Source of the DNA: Lichenostomus cassidix
Taxonomy: Eukaryota > Chordata > Aves > Passeriformes > Meliphagidae
DNA: 64,000 nt
Direction of reading: 5' to 3'
NCBI GenBank assembly: GCA_008360975.2
Contig: CM039211.1
Location: 19,316,943 to 19,380,942 of the forward strand
The notes beneath the pieces are model-generated. The model was given only the letters and a program-made list of their open reading frames with translations. It had not been told where the DNA came from and did not search any database. The translations under genes and the position numbers were made by a program. Shown one piece after another: positions 11,201-25,200 of the stretch (position 1 is its first letter; the number at the start of each line of letters is the position of its first letter).

Positions 11201-14200
11201 TGATCCCTTCTTGGGGCTTACAATATATTTAAAATCAAAATGCAAATAGTCTGTGTTTACACTGTAGTTATAGGAAGGGATAACCAAAGGCCTTTGGAGG
11301 CCCATGAGTGCAAAAAATCTTAGAATAATTTATGCCAGTTAAATGAGTAAATTATGAGACTTTTACCACCTGTGTAGTCTTTATGTGTCTGCTTCACTAT
11401 TCCAAATTTATCTAAGGGTTATATTAGCAATTTGCTCACGCACTCCATGTCCATACAGACAGCCTTTGCAATGATCTTCAGCAGCAAACCTTTGGTGGTG
11501 TTCATAGTCTGTAAGCCTGGAAAAGAACACAATATATCCAAAGAAAATCTCTTTCAGATTAATGGCTCTCATAACCTACAAGTATTTACTTTGTGGACGA
11601 TTATTATTTTTGAAAATGTAGATAGGTACCCTGTGTAGGATAGAACCTAGGTTTAGGTCACTAGCAAATTTTGAAGCCAGTGATCTAGGCATTCCATATG
11701 CAACATGAAGTATTTTATTTTATTTTTTCCCGTATACTATTTGCTTTAATAATTTTCCAGTATCTTTTCCAGAAAAAAAAATTAAACAGCACATTGCTTA
11801 TTTTTAAATTGTTCAGAAAAGGAAAAGTAAAAAAAGTGTATGCTGTTGAAAGCCAAACTGTAGTTTTACAAGAGGCAAAAATATCCTTAATCAGTACAGT
11901 ATTTATGCCTGGAAATAGAATACAAAGTTTTCCAGACAATGCTAGAATGATAATATAAAAACAAGCTTTTACTTGAAAGACTTCAGGTACACAATATGTT
12001 ATAGAAATAAAGAACCCTAGATTGATGCTAAATATCTCTACTCATGTAATTTTTCTATGTCTTACCTCAAAAAATGCTTAGTATTCCATCAAGACGAGAC
12101 AACTACCCAAACAAAACCCATTTTGATATTAACATTGTGACCTTTCTACTGGTCAGACTTTGAAAGAAAAGCAGCATTTTGCACCTTAAACTGAATAATC
12201 ACAATAATGTGAAAAGAGAACATTAATCTTGCAGTTTATTTTACACTGGTAAGTATATCGGATTTATCCTACATGCCTTCTGCATATGTTGCACACACAG
12301 AATATCTCCAAGCAGTAAATCATGTGCAAATGTATCTTATTTTGCTGTATGCAGATGGACTCTAGAGGATGCTGCAATAGAAGAAAATGGAACTTCCAAA
12401 ATGGAGACAAATGGCAAACAGCTGTTTCGTCCCTGTATGTGTTTTGTGATCTGAAAACAGAACTCATTTGTTGCTGGTAGATCATATTTAATTGTTCCAG
12501 ATTTTCTATTTTGTTTCTTTTTCTAAACTGAGTATTGAAAGCAACATGGAATCTGGAAAAAATAAAAGACTTACTTGGCAGCTGTAGCCTGGGCAAAATT
12601 TGCTAGTTGGATAATTTCACTGACACCTGCAGAGTAATGCTAGCAGACCACTTGGTGATATATGTCTTACAGGTGATTTTGTTGCTGTCACAGCTGTGCT
12701 GAAATTTCCTTATTAATATGACATTGAAGATCTTGCAAGCCCTCAAAGGATACAGATGGCACATAGAAGTCAGAAGGAATCTTTTTTCAGGGACTGAGTA
12801 TGCTCAGATGCTAGTGATGTCATAAATTCATATTTAAAAAATTAAAGCCTCACTTTGGAAAGACACCTTGACTCAAGATTTTATATATCAAAATTATTTG
12901 AAGTTGAAAAAAATCAGACAGCAGGATAGACATTGACTATTGTCAGAAAGCATTCTGACTGGGAAGTACCAATGCAAGGAGCAGTCTGAACTGAGTTTTA
13001 AGGAACCTCAGTTAGATATCTTGAGATATCTCCGTAAAATTCAACTTCCACAGTAAAACCTAATCTGAAAACAATCTTCAGAGGGATTTTGACTAGGCTG
13101 ATTTAAAATTAGCTGCATTTAGAAATTCAACAAACAATTCCATTCTGACATTTTAGTTTCCACTTATACTGTATCATCATAATGTCTTCAATAAAAACCT
13201 GTTACCTCCTGGAAGTGTAAAAACTCAGGAAATTGGAAATCAAATAAATGATTTTCCTCTTTTATTTAATGGACCAAAATAACCAGCAGACCAATTTGTA
13301 CCTTCAAAAACTCTAATGCAAAAGTAAACCTGATAAGGACAACCTGATAATGACAAGCAACATGCAATTTTTGGTGCTTGCTGAAGAAAGTACCCTTGTG
13401 AAAATGATGGCAGAGCCTCAGGATTTTGACAGTGAGAGAAATAACTGAAACCAATTTCCCTTCTAAGAAGCAAAATAAGTGGACAAGCCTGGTTTCAAAA
13501 CACAAAACCCCAGAAAATTCATACTGTATTAGGCTTTTTTCCCCCCTGTTCTTTATAGTCACACTTTGTTGAGTAATGGAGTAGCCTGGAAACCATAACT
13601 TTTTATCAATGCTAAGAAGTTTTATTTTCATTCTGACAAATGTGGTTTTAGCCTTAGTAACCCCCTTTACTAAAAGCCTAGCACATGAGAATTAGGAGAA
13701 AGCAGATGTGAGGAATCTGAAACAGTATGAAGATCAGCAAAGAAATGAAAATTCTTTCTGTCTCTGTTCCAGATCATTACAGAACCTCTGGAGGAGTGTT
13801 GGGGGAAAGGGCTGATGTAGGTGATTTAAGAATAGTTTCACTTACTAAAACCAACACAAAGAACCAGCAAACAAGCCTGGAAGTTTTAGCCCCAGATGGT
13901 AAAGATTGGCAAAATTCTCAATAGTAATTAACAAATTGTTAAACAGAAATTAACTATTAGAAACATGGAGAATGAAGGTCATGGAAATAAATGAGCAATG
14001 TTTTAATATAAGCCCTAACACATCACATAATTTCTTCACATTTGGGTTGATAAATAAAAAAAAAAATTAAAATTTAGCAATTAGAGAAACAGTTAGGTCA
14101 GGTCTTATGGATGCATTAATCATGAGGTTTTACAAAATTGACTGAATTTCAAATGCCATAATTAAAAAATTTCTTTGGAGGGAAGATACTTTTCCTCCTC

Positions 14201-15365
14201 TTTGTACTAATTATCTTCGAGGTCAAGTTGTCTAGTTTCATAATGCAGCAAAATGATTGTTGACCATTGAGACTTTCAAAATTCCAGATGACCAGACTCT
14301 GCTGAGCATGAAAATTCATGGCTTTTATTTCACTTTTATTTCAATTATGTTTCTGAAGAGTACTATATGGACCTCGTTTTGCAGTTGTTTCTAGGTAACC
14401 CACCACAGCAGAGCATCCTGTAGCCCTGATGTATAGTTTTAGTAAGAGAGAACTCTTTTTCAAGTTAAAAAGGTTTTGATTTTCCTCTTTATAAATATTA
14501 CTCAAATTCCTGCCTTTTCAGAGCAGTCTAAGAAACTATTTCTTAACTGCTACAGTTAAGAACTCTTAAGAAAACACTTGGCTGCATTTCAATGACAGGA
14601 GCAAATGAGAAAAAGAGAAGAGGTATAGTGTATGGACTACATTTTGCAAATTACCTTCCAAAATACCACCAAAGGTCGTTTGCATAACTTGTTCCATCAG
14701 AATTGCCTGATCATGCATTACCATGAAGCTTGTGCTAAATTGATTTATGCACTTTTAAGTATTGAAGAATCTTTTGCAGAATTTATTTCCTATTCTTTTT
14801 GCACAGTTAATGTTCCTGGTGCTTTAGAAAAATATTAAAATCATTTCTGCAGGTCTATGCCTGAAAATATCCATAATTTCCATAGAAACCAAATGAAAAA
14901 AAATTAAATTTACATATTAGAAATTTCTCGTTTGCAGTAGTGAAAAGAGGTCAGAAGTTGAACTTAGAATGAGTAGATGTGGCTATGTCACTTTTTTTTC
15001 CCTGAAATTTTTCAAGAGGGCTGTGGGAATAGGAAAATCTTTTTGAAAGACCTTAGATTTTGGGCAGATTTTTACTGGGAGAGAATCATGTCGCTGTATC
15101 GTATTGATCTTTGTCCAGTCCTTTGGCTTTTTATTTTCATTACACTCACATAATTCTGTCACTATAACCTGTATTCTTTAGGCCTTTTCTTTTTAATCTA
15201 GACTCAAATGCTGTATCTGATTAAGAAGGATCAAGAAACAGACTGGTGAAAGAGCCTTGGCTTAAGTATTGCTATTTGTCACTCGTATTTTCTGGCTCCC
15301 AGGTCCTTCCTTGGTGCTGCTGCTCCATTTATACATTGGAGGCTAGAAACTGATGGGATGGAAAT
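8252..15365. other. AT-rich non-coding sequence
   Basis: No gene recognised. It contains small palindromes: 10364-10386 (9-bp stem, 5-base loop), 11150-11178 (14-pair stem with one G-T pair and a single-base centre) and 14540-14562 (10-bp stem, 3-base loop). Reading frames of up to 121 codons (such as 13266-13631 minus) resemble no family I know. Confidence 0.6.
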
Positions 15366-16016
15366 CCTTCCTTCCTTCCTTCCTTCCTTCCTTCCTTCCT
15401 TCCTTCCTTCCTTCCTTCCTTCCTTCCTTCCTTCCTTCCTTCCTTCCTTCCTTCCTTCATTCCTTCCTTCCTTCCTTACTTCCTTCCTTCCTTCCTTCCT
15501 TCCTTCCTTCCTTCCTTCCTTCCTTCCTTCCTTCCTTCCTTCCTTCCTTCCTTCTTCCTTCCTTCCTTCCTTCCTTCCTTCCTTCCTTCCTTCCTTCCTT
15601 CCTTCCTTCCTTCCTTCCTTCCTTCCTTCCTTCCTTCCTTCCTTCCTTCCTTCCTTCCTTCCTTCCTTCCTTCCTTTCCTTCCTTCCTTCCTTCCTTCCT
15701 TCTTCCTTCCTTCCTTCCTTCCTTCCTTCCTTCCTTCCTTCCTTCCTTCCTTCCTTCCTTCCTTCCTTCCTTCCTTCCTTCCTTCCTTCCTTCCTTCCTT
15801 TCCTTCCTTCCTTCCTTCCTTCCTTCCTTCCTTCCTTCCTTCCTTCCTTCCTTCCTCCCTCCCTCCTTCCTTCCTTCCTTCCTTCCTTCCTTCCTCCTTC
15901 CCCCTTCCTCCCTTCCTCCCTTCCTCCCTCCCTCCCTCCCTCCCTCCCTCCCTCCCGCCTGCCTTCCTGCCTGCCTGCCTGCCTGCCCGCCTGCCCGCCT
16001 TCCTGCCTTCCTGCCT
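15366..16016. repeat. Very long (TTCC)n microsatellite with degenerate 3' flank
   Basis: About 490 bases of TTCC on the + strand (GGAA on the minus) carry only a few interruptions: an A near 15459 and 15478, and one-base length changes near 15553, 15675, 15702 and 15800. From about 15855 the unit shifts to TCCC/CCCT, and from about 15957 to CCTG/CTGC-type repeats. The 200-plus-codon open frames here in several frames are translations of the repeat (Phe-Leu-Pro-Ser or Arg-Lys-Glu-Gly), not genes. The tract is likely polymorphic in length. Confidence 0.97.
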
Positions 16017-17646
16017 CCTCCATCCAGGTTTTTTCCCTGATGACCAGGGTCCTGCAAGGGACTGTGTCGCAGGAGACAAAAGGCAGGAAATGTGAGTGTA
16101 TTCCAGGATAGGAGTGCTGCCAAACACAGACCTTTACCCTGAGACTCGAGGCCAGAGAAGCCACCACAACCTCCTTCCATGTTTACTGAGTTTGTCACAC
16201 ACATCCTTGGCTGCGTCTAGAGATGGAGGTTTCCAAATTTCCACTGGTCTTAGGTGCTGGTCTTGAGCAATCTGCTGCTTGTGTTTGCAGGTGTTAAATA
16301 TTCATGGCTTTGGTCTCAGCTAGATGCAGCTTGAGTTACTGAGGGCTGAAAGCAGATGGCATTGCAAGTTCGGCAGCTAAAAAGAGAGGCACGTAAAGTG
16401 AGTGAATGAATTTCAAAAAAGAGTCATGACTCACCACTTGCTATTCTTGTCAATGATGAATAAAACAGTGCCCTTGAGCTTAAGAGTTGCTTTTAAATTA
16501 TTTTAAAACATCAGACCCCTTTGGCAGCATTTATTTCCCCATTTCTTGAAAGAATAATTGTACGGTGTTGAAGATATTGACAAGTGTACTGGTCTTCTCA
16601 TCTTTGTTTCTATTAAGAACTAAATATATATTAAAAGAAAAAAGTATACTATTCTGCCAAAATTATTTTCTTTGCAAATACCTGAAAATTAAATTTGTCT
16701 TTCTTAAAGTTGTCTCAAGTCTGAGAGATAAACAGTATTTTTGTAACAATACTCCCATCATACCCCACAGAAATTAATTTCAGTTGCTTTTGTTCATGAT
16801 CCCATTGCAATAATAGAATTACACTAAAAAATGTGTTTGGAAGAGTACACAACTGATATTACTTTTGTGACAAGGTCTGAGCTTCTAATTTTTCAAAGAT
16901 AAAATGAAAAATATTTTTTTAATACAATGCTGATTAACAGAACTGTAAAAATACTTTCCTATTCTCATCTAGATGACCTCAAAGTAATATTGTTCATTCT
17001 ATCTGTGCTGCTGATTTTTTTCAAAATTACTGACAAGGCTCCAAATAATTCAAGTTTACAAAAAAACCAAATAAAAACCTTTTCCTTTTTTTCCCCCATT
17101 TATCTGTTTTTCAGGAAAACTATTTAAGCAAATATTAAATGATGTTTCAGATTTCTTATGGGATTACAACAGATAAAAATCAAATATTGAGATGGAAGAC
17201 ACTAATTCCATGGAGAACACTTTGCTGACATTTAATTCTATATTGAGGTACTTGGGATACTGTGATTCTCTTCTAAGCAAGATCAGTTAACTCTGTGCTA
17301 TAATTAGTTAAAATGGATATTCTTCACCTTTTAAATTCCTAGAAGAGGGATTTTGAGACTGACAGTCAAAATTTTTATTTTTATGTTTCTGACTCCCAAC
17401 AAAAAACACCATGAAAAAGAGGATGATGGTGCTTTGACATCTCAGGGTTTGCCATGCTGCTGCATACAGAGTGACTCTGGTGGGAAAATGAAAGAATGGC
17501 AGAGTATGGTGCAAGGTGGGATTTTAGGTAAGCAGGATGTAACTTTTTTTTTTTAGCTGACTAGTTACAAATGCCTTGAATAATCAGAACTGTTGTTTAC
17601 ATTGATTTGGTTTGATTTTGAGGGTTTCTTTTTTCTTTTTGGTCAG

Positions 17647-17693
17647 TGTTTTGGTTTTGGGGTTTTTTTTGTTTGTTTTTGTTTTTGTTTTTT
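17647..17693. repeat. GTTTT-rich low-complexity tract
   Basis: Irregular G(T)n repeat. A shorter similar tract lies at 17884-17910. Such tracts are typical remnants of slippage or old poly-A insertions read on the opposite strand, but no adjoining element is recognisable. Confidence 0.7.
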
Positions 17694-17942
17694 AATAAAG
17701 CAAGACCTGAGGAAAACATTGTACAGAGATTTGTGCCTGGGATTTATAAGCTTTATTTCCTGGTTTTTGGTTTTGTATGCTGGCCTAGAAAAATAATTCA
17801 TATCAATCCCTAGATAACAATTTTCAGTATTATTAAAGAGTGCACATAAAAAAATTTGCATATTTGTATAAATACATAAATATTGGTTTTGTTTTTGGTT
17901 TTGTTTTGTTAATATTTGCAGGAACTAATGTAACTTCTTCCA

Positions 17943-17990
17943 AGATCTTTTAAATCTACCTCTTCCAAGGTAGATTTAAAATGGTGATCT
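17943..17990. repeat. Hairpin-forming inverted repeat, 14-bp perfect stem
   Basis: TTTTAAATCTACCT (17948-17961) and AGGTAGATTTAAAA (17968-17981) are exact reverse complements around the 6-base loop CTTCCA. An outer AGATC (17943-17947) pairs with GATCT (17986-17990) across an asymmetric 4-base bulge, giving a 48-nt extended hairpin. Confidence 0.7.
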
Positions 17991-18711
17991 ACTTAGTGGT
18001 ATGATTTCTGATTTTCAGAGAATAGCTGAAACACCACTGCATTTGAAAAAGACAATATGCTTCTTGTAATTTATTTCTCATTGCACTAAAAAATTTCTGT
18101 TCTGAAGAGAAAGTAAACAAACATACAAAAAAAAAAAATCTACTAATTTCTGCCAGCAGAAGGCTTGCCAGATTGAAAGCACAGAACAAATAGTGTCAAA
18201 AGAGCACAAATTTTGTCTTTATTTCCTAATGGAAAACCATAAAAACAACCAAATTGCACCTAACCAGAGATTAATTTATTCAAGGTGCATGTCTTCACTA
18301 GTGGCCACACTGAGAAGTCATAATGCAGCTCAGTAAGTGTCTGCAGTATATTCCAGGTCTCCTCTATTTTCAGCTCAGGAGACTTCCTCCTCTAAATGTA
18401 AGTTCTGTCTATTTACTAATAAAATGCAAGTTATATTTCCAAGAGTTTATCAAATTTCTCAACTTCAGTATACGTAAGGTTTTTTACCTCAAATTTCATG
18501 GCTTCTGTGTGAAGCACTCTTGGATTTTTGTTGTTTTGAGCCTGATTGCCAGATGACATGTCTTGGTGCTCACAGTTATTCTGTTGACTGCTTGTATGAC
18601 CCTAGGGAGCTGAGTGGTTTGTGCACAAATTTTGTTTAGCTTTGTTCAGTTATAACTAGAAAGAATCTCAGGCTTTGAATGTTTTTCATTCTACCTTTCT
18701 TTCTTATTTTC

Positions 18712-18728
18712 TTTTTTTTTTTTTTTTT
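18712..18728. repeat. Poly-T tract
   Basis: Uninterrupted run of T next to TTTTCCTAG. It could act as a splice pyrimidine tract but is just as likely neutral. Confidence 0.7.
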
Positions 18729-21700
18729 CCTAGTTAATGACCAGGTAACATTTTTTAGCACAGCAATGCAAGCTGTGAAGGAAGCTTATGACTCATACAG
18801 ATATTTCTCTGAGGAATTCAACTGTCAAGTTTATATACTTGGAAATAAATATGACACAGGAAGTAGCATGTCCTCTGACAAATTATTCTTCCACTATAGT
18901 TATGGCTCAGGGGCATTAAATATTTATTTCATCATTTCAGGAAAAGAATTTTAAATTTAAAAATAAAAATTGATAGCGCATTTAAAATTTTGTCAGTCTA
19001 TGCATTCTTTTTTTGTCAAGATCCTTCCAATCTAATCACCTTCTTTTTAAAAAAGTTTTACTGGTGGTCTCTCTTGAGTGTTGCTAACTGAGTATCACCC
19101 CCTGAGATCCTCAAAAACTTGGGCTAATAATTATACAAATGAAGATCTCAGCAGTTTGTTCTAGTCTTATGGATGGATGATGCTTTTTGATGGTTCAAAT
19201 TCCTGAAAAATTCTATCATGTTGGACAAAAATCATGATTGTTGGGAAAATCCACAAATATTTTTAATTTCCTCTGATCTAAATGGTGCTCAGCTTAACTG
19301 TGTGAAGGCATTTTGGCTATTATACTGGCAGTCACTGTGACACCTAGGTAGGGTACTGATGTTGAATTGAGACAAATTTCATTTTGCTTCAATAAAAGAG
19401 GTTATTCCATCTCTATGCTTTTGTATTTCTGGTATTGCCCCATAAAATAAAATTTTCCCTATTATCATAATATGCAGACACCAGATAGTCAGAGCACTAT
19501 ATAGGCGATGGGAGTCTTCAATATAATCTGATTAAATATTTTTTGTGGTGTTTACTAGAACACAGAAAAAACCACTACCTATATAAGAGATGACTGTGAA
19601 AAATGTATTAATTTTTATTTCCTGGAAGGGACTAGTCTAAAAGTCTTGGTATATGTTTCTAGGAAGTCTTGTGTCTCACATAACAGATCTTTAATCTTCC
19701 TGTACAAAATATAATTGCAGTGGATAGAGTACACTGAAATAGCAAATTTCATTAAGAGACATTAGGGAGTCTTGGTATGAGCTGGCTCACCGAAGAAAAA
19801 TAGTACTTCATTTCTCTTGACTGATTCTCTAAGAATGTTGGCAAGTTTTGGTTTTCTTGTGTGAGATTTTGAATAGTTGGAATATTTTGCCATTAAAAAT
19901 GTACAGCAGAAATTACTGATCAGTTCTGTTTATGTGGTTATTGAAAATCCAGGCCTTGCTTTCCTCCTCTGCTAGACTGAGAGAAAATTCGGGCAAAATT
20001 GTTCTGAAATATTCTCCTATATATTGTAATGATCCTTCATATTTCACACCATATATAGAAATACAAATGGACCATGAAACATATTTGGAAAGTACTTTAT
20101 GCTTTTATATTTTACAGCTTTTTATTTTTCTCTTTCTGCAACCTATGCTACTTTATATTTACATGGTACTGTATTTTGTGGTAACTGTGTAAATATAGTG
20201 ACACTTGAATATTTTTTGCTAGTTTAGAGAGCAAATAATTTTAAAAAAACCCTCCAAAATAATTTGGTGACATTGTAACTTTCACCCATACTAAATACGA
20301 GGAAAGTTTTATCTCTAAATATACCCTAACAATGTGCCATTTCCACTCATTTTGAAGATCAAGCCTTACAAGTCTCATTTTGCTCAGTAGAATAGACATT
20401 GAAAAATGAAGTCTTAAAATATTCAGTATGTTTCAGACCGGTCTAGGGAAAAATTTTAATGTCTGTCAGGTAGCCACAATTTTTGCATTGACCATAAATT
20501 TTTCACCACTTCTTTACAGCAGAACACCTGAACTACCTCAAGAGCTATCAAAGGCAATTTGGGAAGAGCAGCTTGTGCTCTGCATTCATACTGTGCATGT
20601 ACAACAGGGCAGAGCACAGTGCCTGGATGGGTTTTGGTCTGCCTGTGACAGCTCCTTTGGGATCAGAAACCTGATGTGGTGTAAATTCAGAGTACTTCAG
20701 GTACACCTTAGGAGTATGACACTATAGCTAATTTTGTGTATTACTTACTGGCTTTCAGGAAGTTGCCAGACAGCATCTCAAACTGTTATCCCTATTACAG
20801 CATGATACATATATGGACTGTAGATACCTCCATTATAGCAGATCCAATTCATAAAACCCAGAAATACTCAAAGAAGGTATTTATTTTTTCTTTAGGTTAG
20901 AAATTCCAAGCTCCATTTGTACTTCTGCAGAAACAAATTAATTTAAGGATAAAATTGTCTGTGTGAGTCCTCTCATTTGCAGAACTGAAGGGGTGCTCCT
21001 GAGACACTCACTGACAGGCTAGTTTGCAATTAATTCTGTTAACTGTCTGCTTCCATGGCTTTGCAGTTGTGTACAATGATATGTGCAATTATTTAGATGT
21101 AAATATCTTCTCTATAAACAGAGAAGTCAAGCCACACATGATCAAGAAAAGCATGTAGGATTATAACATTCTGTTACTCTCAAATGGAAGGAACAAAAAA
21201 ACTGTGGTGTGTTTATCTCATTCTTTCAAAGAGAACTACAAAACTGCAGAAGATGTTCTCTAATGGCTATGGGATTTATGTATATTTTTAATTGCCATTC
21301 ACAGTGCAACACAAAATCTTTATTTAAAACTCTATTTTGACTTTGTCTGGCATGATATTGAGTGATACTTTTACTCTGGGTTCAGTCTTAAAGACAAATG
21401 TATCTGTACTTTGTCTTTAGCTTTATTTATCATCAGCATCTGTTAGAATCAATGTTTTAGTGCTAGAACTCAGCATTTTATATCTTCCTGCTTCCATTTT
21501 GTATTAAGAATTTTGTCAGTATACAGGCAAAATTTTTAAAAACACATTAATATTGACCATGGCAGTGTTTATCTTGCTTACTATTTGCAGAATAAAATAT
21601 ATATTCATAGGAGTACAGTGTTTATCAGTAGATATATCTGAGGAAAGACTGACTTACAGAACTGTAATATCTGGTGGTGGAGGTGTATTATTTTTTATTA

Positions 21701-22208
21701 TGAAAATGGAATATTGCAGAAGCAGACTAATCTACTAAGTACTTTGAAAAAACCCATTTAATCCCTACTTTACTGTAATAAAATAGTTTACAGTGTTAAT
21801 ATAAACATCACGTAAATCTTCTGTTATTGCTCAGCCAGTTACAGATTCAGATGGTATTAACAGACACATCTGCATCTCACTGGAATTGCTGTCACATCAC
21901 AGATATATTTATATATATAAAGGTTGAAAATATTAATGCTAACAGTAGCTTATAAGGAAAACAATAAACCAAATTGTACTTTTAATAGATCACACATGTT
22001 ACCATTCTTGAAAAATATGTTCACATAATTCTACAAGAAAAAGACTTTAGGGGTAAGAACATTTCAATCTTTCTTAGGAAAAAAAATGTCTAAGAACTTT
22101 TAAGGAGATATAAATGTGTGTTTATCTTACTCATCAGTGAAAGCAGCAAAGATAAGTAATGGAATTTGTTTACAGTTTGATAAAACAAAAAGATCCCTAG
22201 TATTGAGT

Positions 22209-22228
22209 AACAACAACAACAACAACAA
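22209..22228. repeat. (AAC)n microsatellite
   Basis: About six perfect AAC/CAA units. Confidence 0.85.
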
Positions 22229-25200
22229 AAACACATTCTCCTGAGGCCTCCAGAAAGTTTAAGGTCTCATAAATCTAGAAAATGTTTCACACTGTGAGAA
22301 CGGGGAAAATTCAACAAAATTATCCACATTGATAGATTTTTGGAGACAACAGGGGGAGATGGATACAAAAATCAAGGCAAGAAGAGAAGGTTATTTAAAA
22401 TCAAATTTCCCTGTTGACTCTTAAGTTCTCTTTTCAAAATTGAGACAACTCATTCAAAGGCTTACTTTTCAGTGGAAAAAAAAATCTTCCCCAAGAGGGC
22501 GATTTTATTTGAATACTGAGAAAAATGTCTTTCTGATGTAGAATTCAAAATTTATGCTAATTGCAAGAGCAAGTTATTCACTCATTCATTCATCTGATAT
22601 AATCTCAGCTCCAAGCAATGAGTCAGTGGTTGCATGCAAATCATTATATTTGATGATGAGCAAGAAACCCATGTTCTATAATTTGGTTTAGCCTTATGCT
22701 GATCCATATTTTAAACTTGGCGTTCATGACAGACTGTGCCAAAAAGTTCCCCAGTTCAGTTTCAGACTGAAAAGTACACATTTCAGCATGGTTGGAATTG
22801 CTAGAACCCCTCAAAGGTTTTGCTTTGAGCTGCTGTCACAGAAGCTTAAATGGAAGTGCATAGCATGGATTAGCATTTGTGACACAGAGAAGAAAGTGGA
22901 GGAATCCCAGAGTGCTAAGTGTGATTCCATGTTTTAGGGTTGAGTTTCATGCTGGTTCCAGCCCTACTTTTCCTAGATTACCACAGAGTTGGGTGTACTC
23001 TAAAAGCATCCCAGTGGATAAAACTCCTTCACTTGTGAGCATTCCTGGGTAGGAGGTAGGGATCAGACATGCCAGACATAAAATGAAGCAATCTAATCCT
23101 TAGGTATTTAGTATAGAGACTTAGTATTTACTTGTCTCTTAGGACTGTAAATGACAAAGTCAAAAGCTCAGTTCTTAAGTGCTGTACTGCCACATTTTGA
23201 ACACTCTATCTTCAACTTTTGGTGTTTGCCTGTATTTGCAAACTCAATGGAATCCAGTATTCTGAGTATAATTTTACAGGAAAAAAAAAAAAGTCCACCC
23301 ACTAACTAGCAAAACAAAGGAAAAATCACCCCAAAACCCAAAAACCCCAGCACCTTCAAAATAAAAGACAACAAAGAAACAAACGAAAAGTAAGAACATG
23401 AAAATGAAGGTTCAGGAGGGGAAAAAAAAAAGCATAAGGCAAGTTTTCTCACTTTCGCATGCAAATATTTAGTATATGGAAATGTTGAAGGCAGAATTCA
23501 GAAAATTCTACTCATTTGAAACTGTGAGGAACAAAAACTCTTAAGGAGCTGTAAACTAAAACAGTATGTTTCCTTTTGTGTCCTTTTCCCAGGAGATTAA
23601 GATTTGATCCTTACAGGGACTCAGAGATTAGATCTGCCGGAGTCATATGTGATTACCATATAAGTTAATACCTAGACATTATACCTCAAAGTTTATACCT
23701 GCATAAATTTTTGGATATTACAAAGCAGAGCTTCTAAATTTAGAATCTAATTTACTTACTAAATATTAAAAGTTGAAGATGTCACATTGTGAATATTTGC
23801 CTACATGGAGATATGTGTGGGGAGGAGCAGGAAATTCCAAATATTAAAGCTGTGAATGAAGCCACAAACTAGTAATATAAAACATTTAAAAGAATTATAT
23901 TTAAAAAACAACTATTGGCATTGTTATATAAAAGTATTGAGTGTAATAGCTTAGATTATTATGCAGACCAGCTGCCATTTAGGACATGCACACTCTTAAA
24001 ATCTGTCAAAGAAAGCAGAATGTGCTTTTGGAATTAGTGCTCAGAGCTGACAGGACATAGCGAAACCCTTAATGATTTCCTTACATAACCCAGCAGGATA
24101 ATCACGTGTGCAGACCATTAAATTCCCTTGAATCTGGGGTCATGGCAAGGTTTAAACTGAAATGTGATTACCTAAATATACGAGATGTACTGTAAATCTG
24201 AGTTTAAGCAGTCCCCTTGGTACAATATTGCTAGTGAAAGCTGTTGAATAGCTAGCTTGAATTACTTCATCTGATAATCGGAATTGAAACTATGAATTAC
24301 TGTGTGCTTGCTGGGTGGCTGCATGATTTTGCCAATACAAAGCTCTAAAAAGAGCTATTGACTAATCATAAGAGAATACGAGTATTTTTTAATAGTTTCA
24401 AACTATATTTTTTTAATTCTTAGTAGTTGAAAGAGACACTGCATTCTAAAAACAACAGGAAAAGTGTGTGTGGGGGGGAGAAGTAGCCTTTCAAACAGAG
24501 CACCACTTTGCTGATTTATCCTTTAAAAAAAACCTAAGAGAGTGATTCAAAAATCTATGAAGACTGTGGAGATATCTAATGAACAATTTCTGGCAAAACC
24601 TATTTTCAGCTAAAGCCTGAGGTGTCCAGAGGTGAAAGGAGATAATAAACATGTGTGGAAGGGATGGCACTGGGGTTTTCAGAGCAGACCTTGGACATTT
24701 TGTTTTGCTGCCATTGTGAACATGTGGGTTTCAAGGAGCATCTTGGGCTAACTCGAAAAGTCCAAAATTCAGATTCCTGTACCAGAGAGTGAGCATCCAA
24801 AATACAGAACAGCATCTTTTCCACTGTGCATTCATATGCTTTCTGTCCTCTGTAAAGCTTTCCTGTCTCATAAGTAATCAGACAAATCAGGTGTTTGTGA
24901 AGATTTGGTAGGAGTCCCTTCAGAGTGCAGTATCTGTCCCTGATGTTATGAGAGTTTAGCAAGTACTCATGTTATAAATTCATGAACTGTATGAGTTCCT
25001 TCCTGCCTTTTGAAGAATAGTGTGAGAAAACTGTTGTATTCTTTCCTTAAACAGGTAGAATTTTTCACAGATACTTAGACTTTGAGTGAAGTACCCAATA
25101 TGAATTAAATATTCAGTCAGTGACATGGATGGGACAAAAGAGTCAGATAATGTAAACTGTTAAAGCCAAAGAAGAGGCATGGTGTCTCTGGACCCCTGCA

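Noticed and set aside
15279..16204. Five overlapping open frames of 236-282 codons rich in Arg-Lys-Glu-Gly or Phe-Leu-Pro-Ser
   Set aside because: Direct translations of the TTCC microsatellite; open in several frames on both strands because the repeat contains no stop codon.
24606..24962. 118-codon minus-strand open frame
   Set aside because: No family resemblance or splice context.
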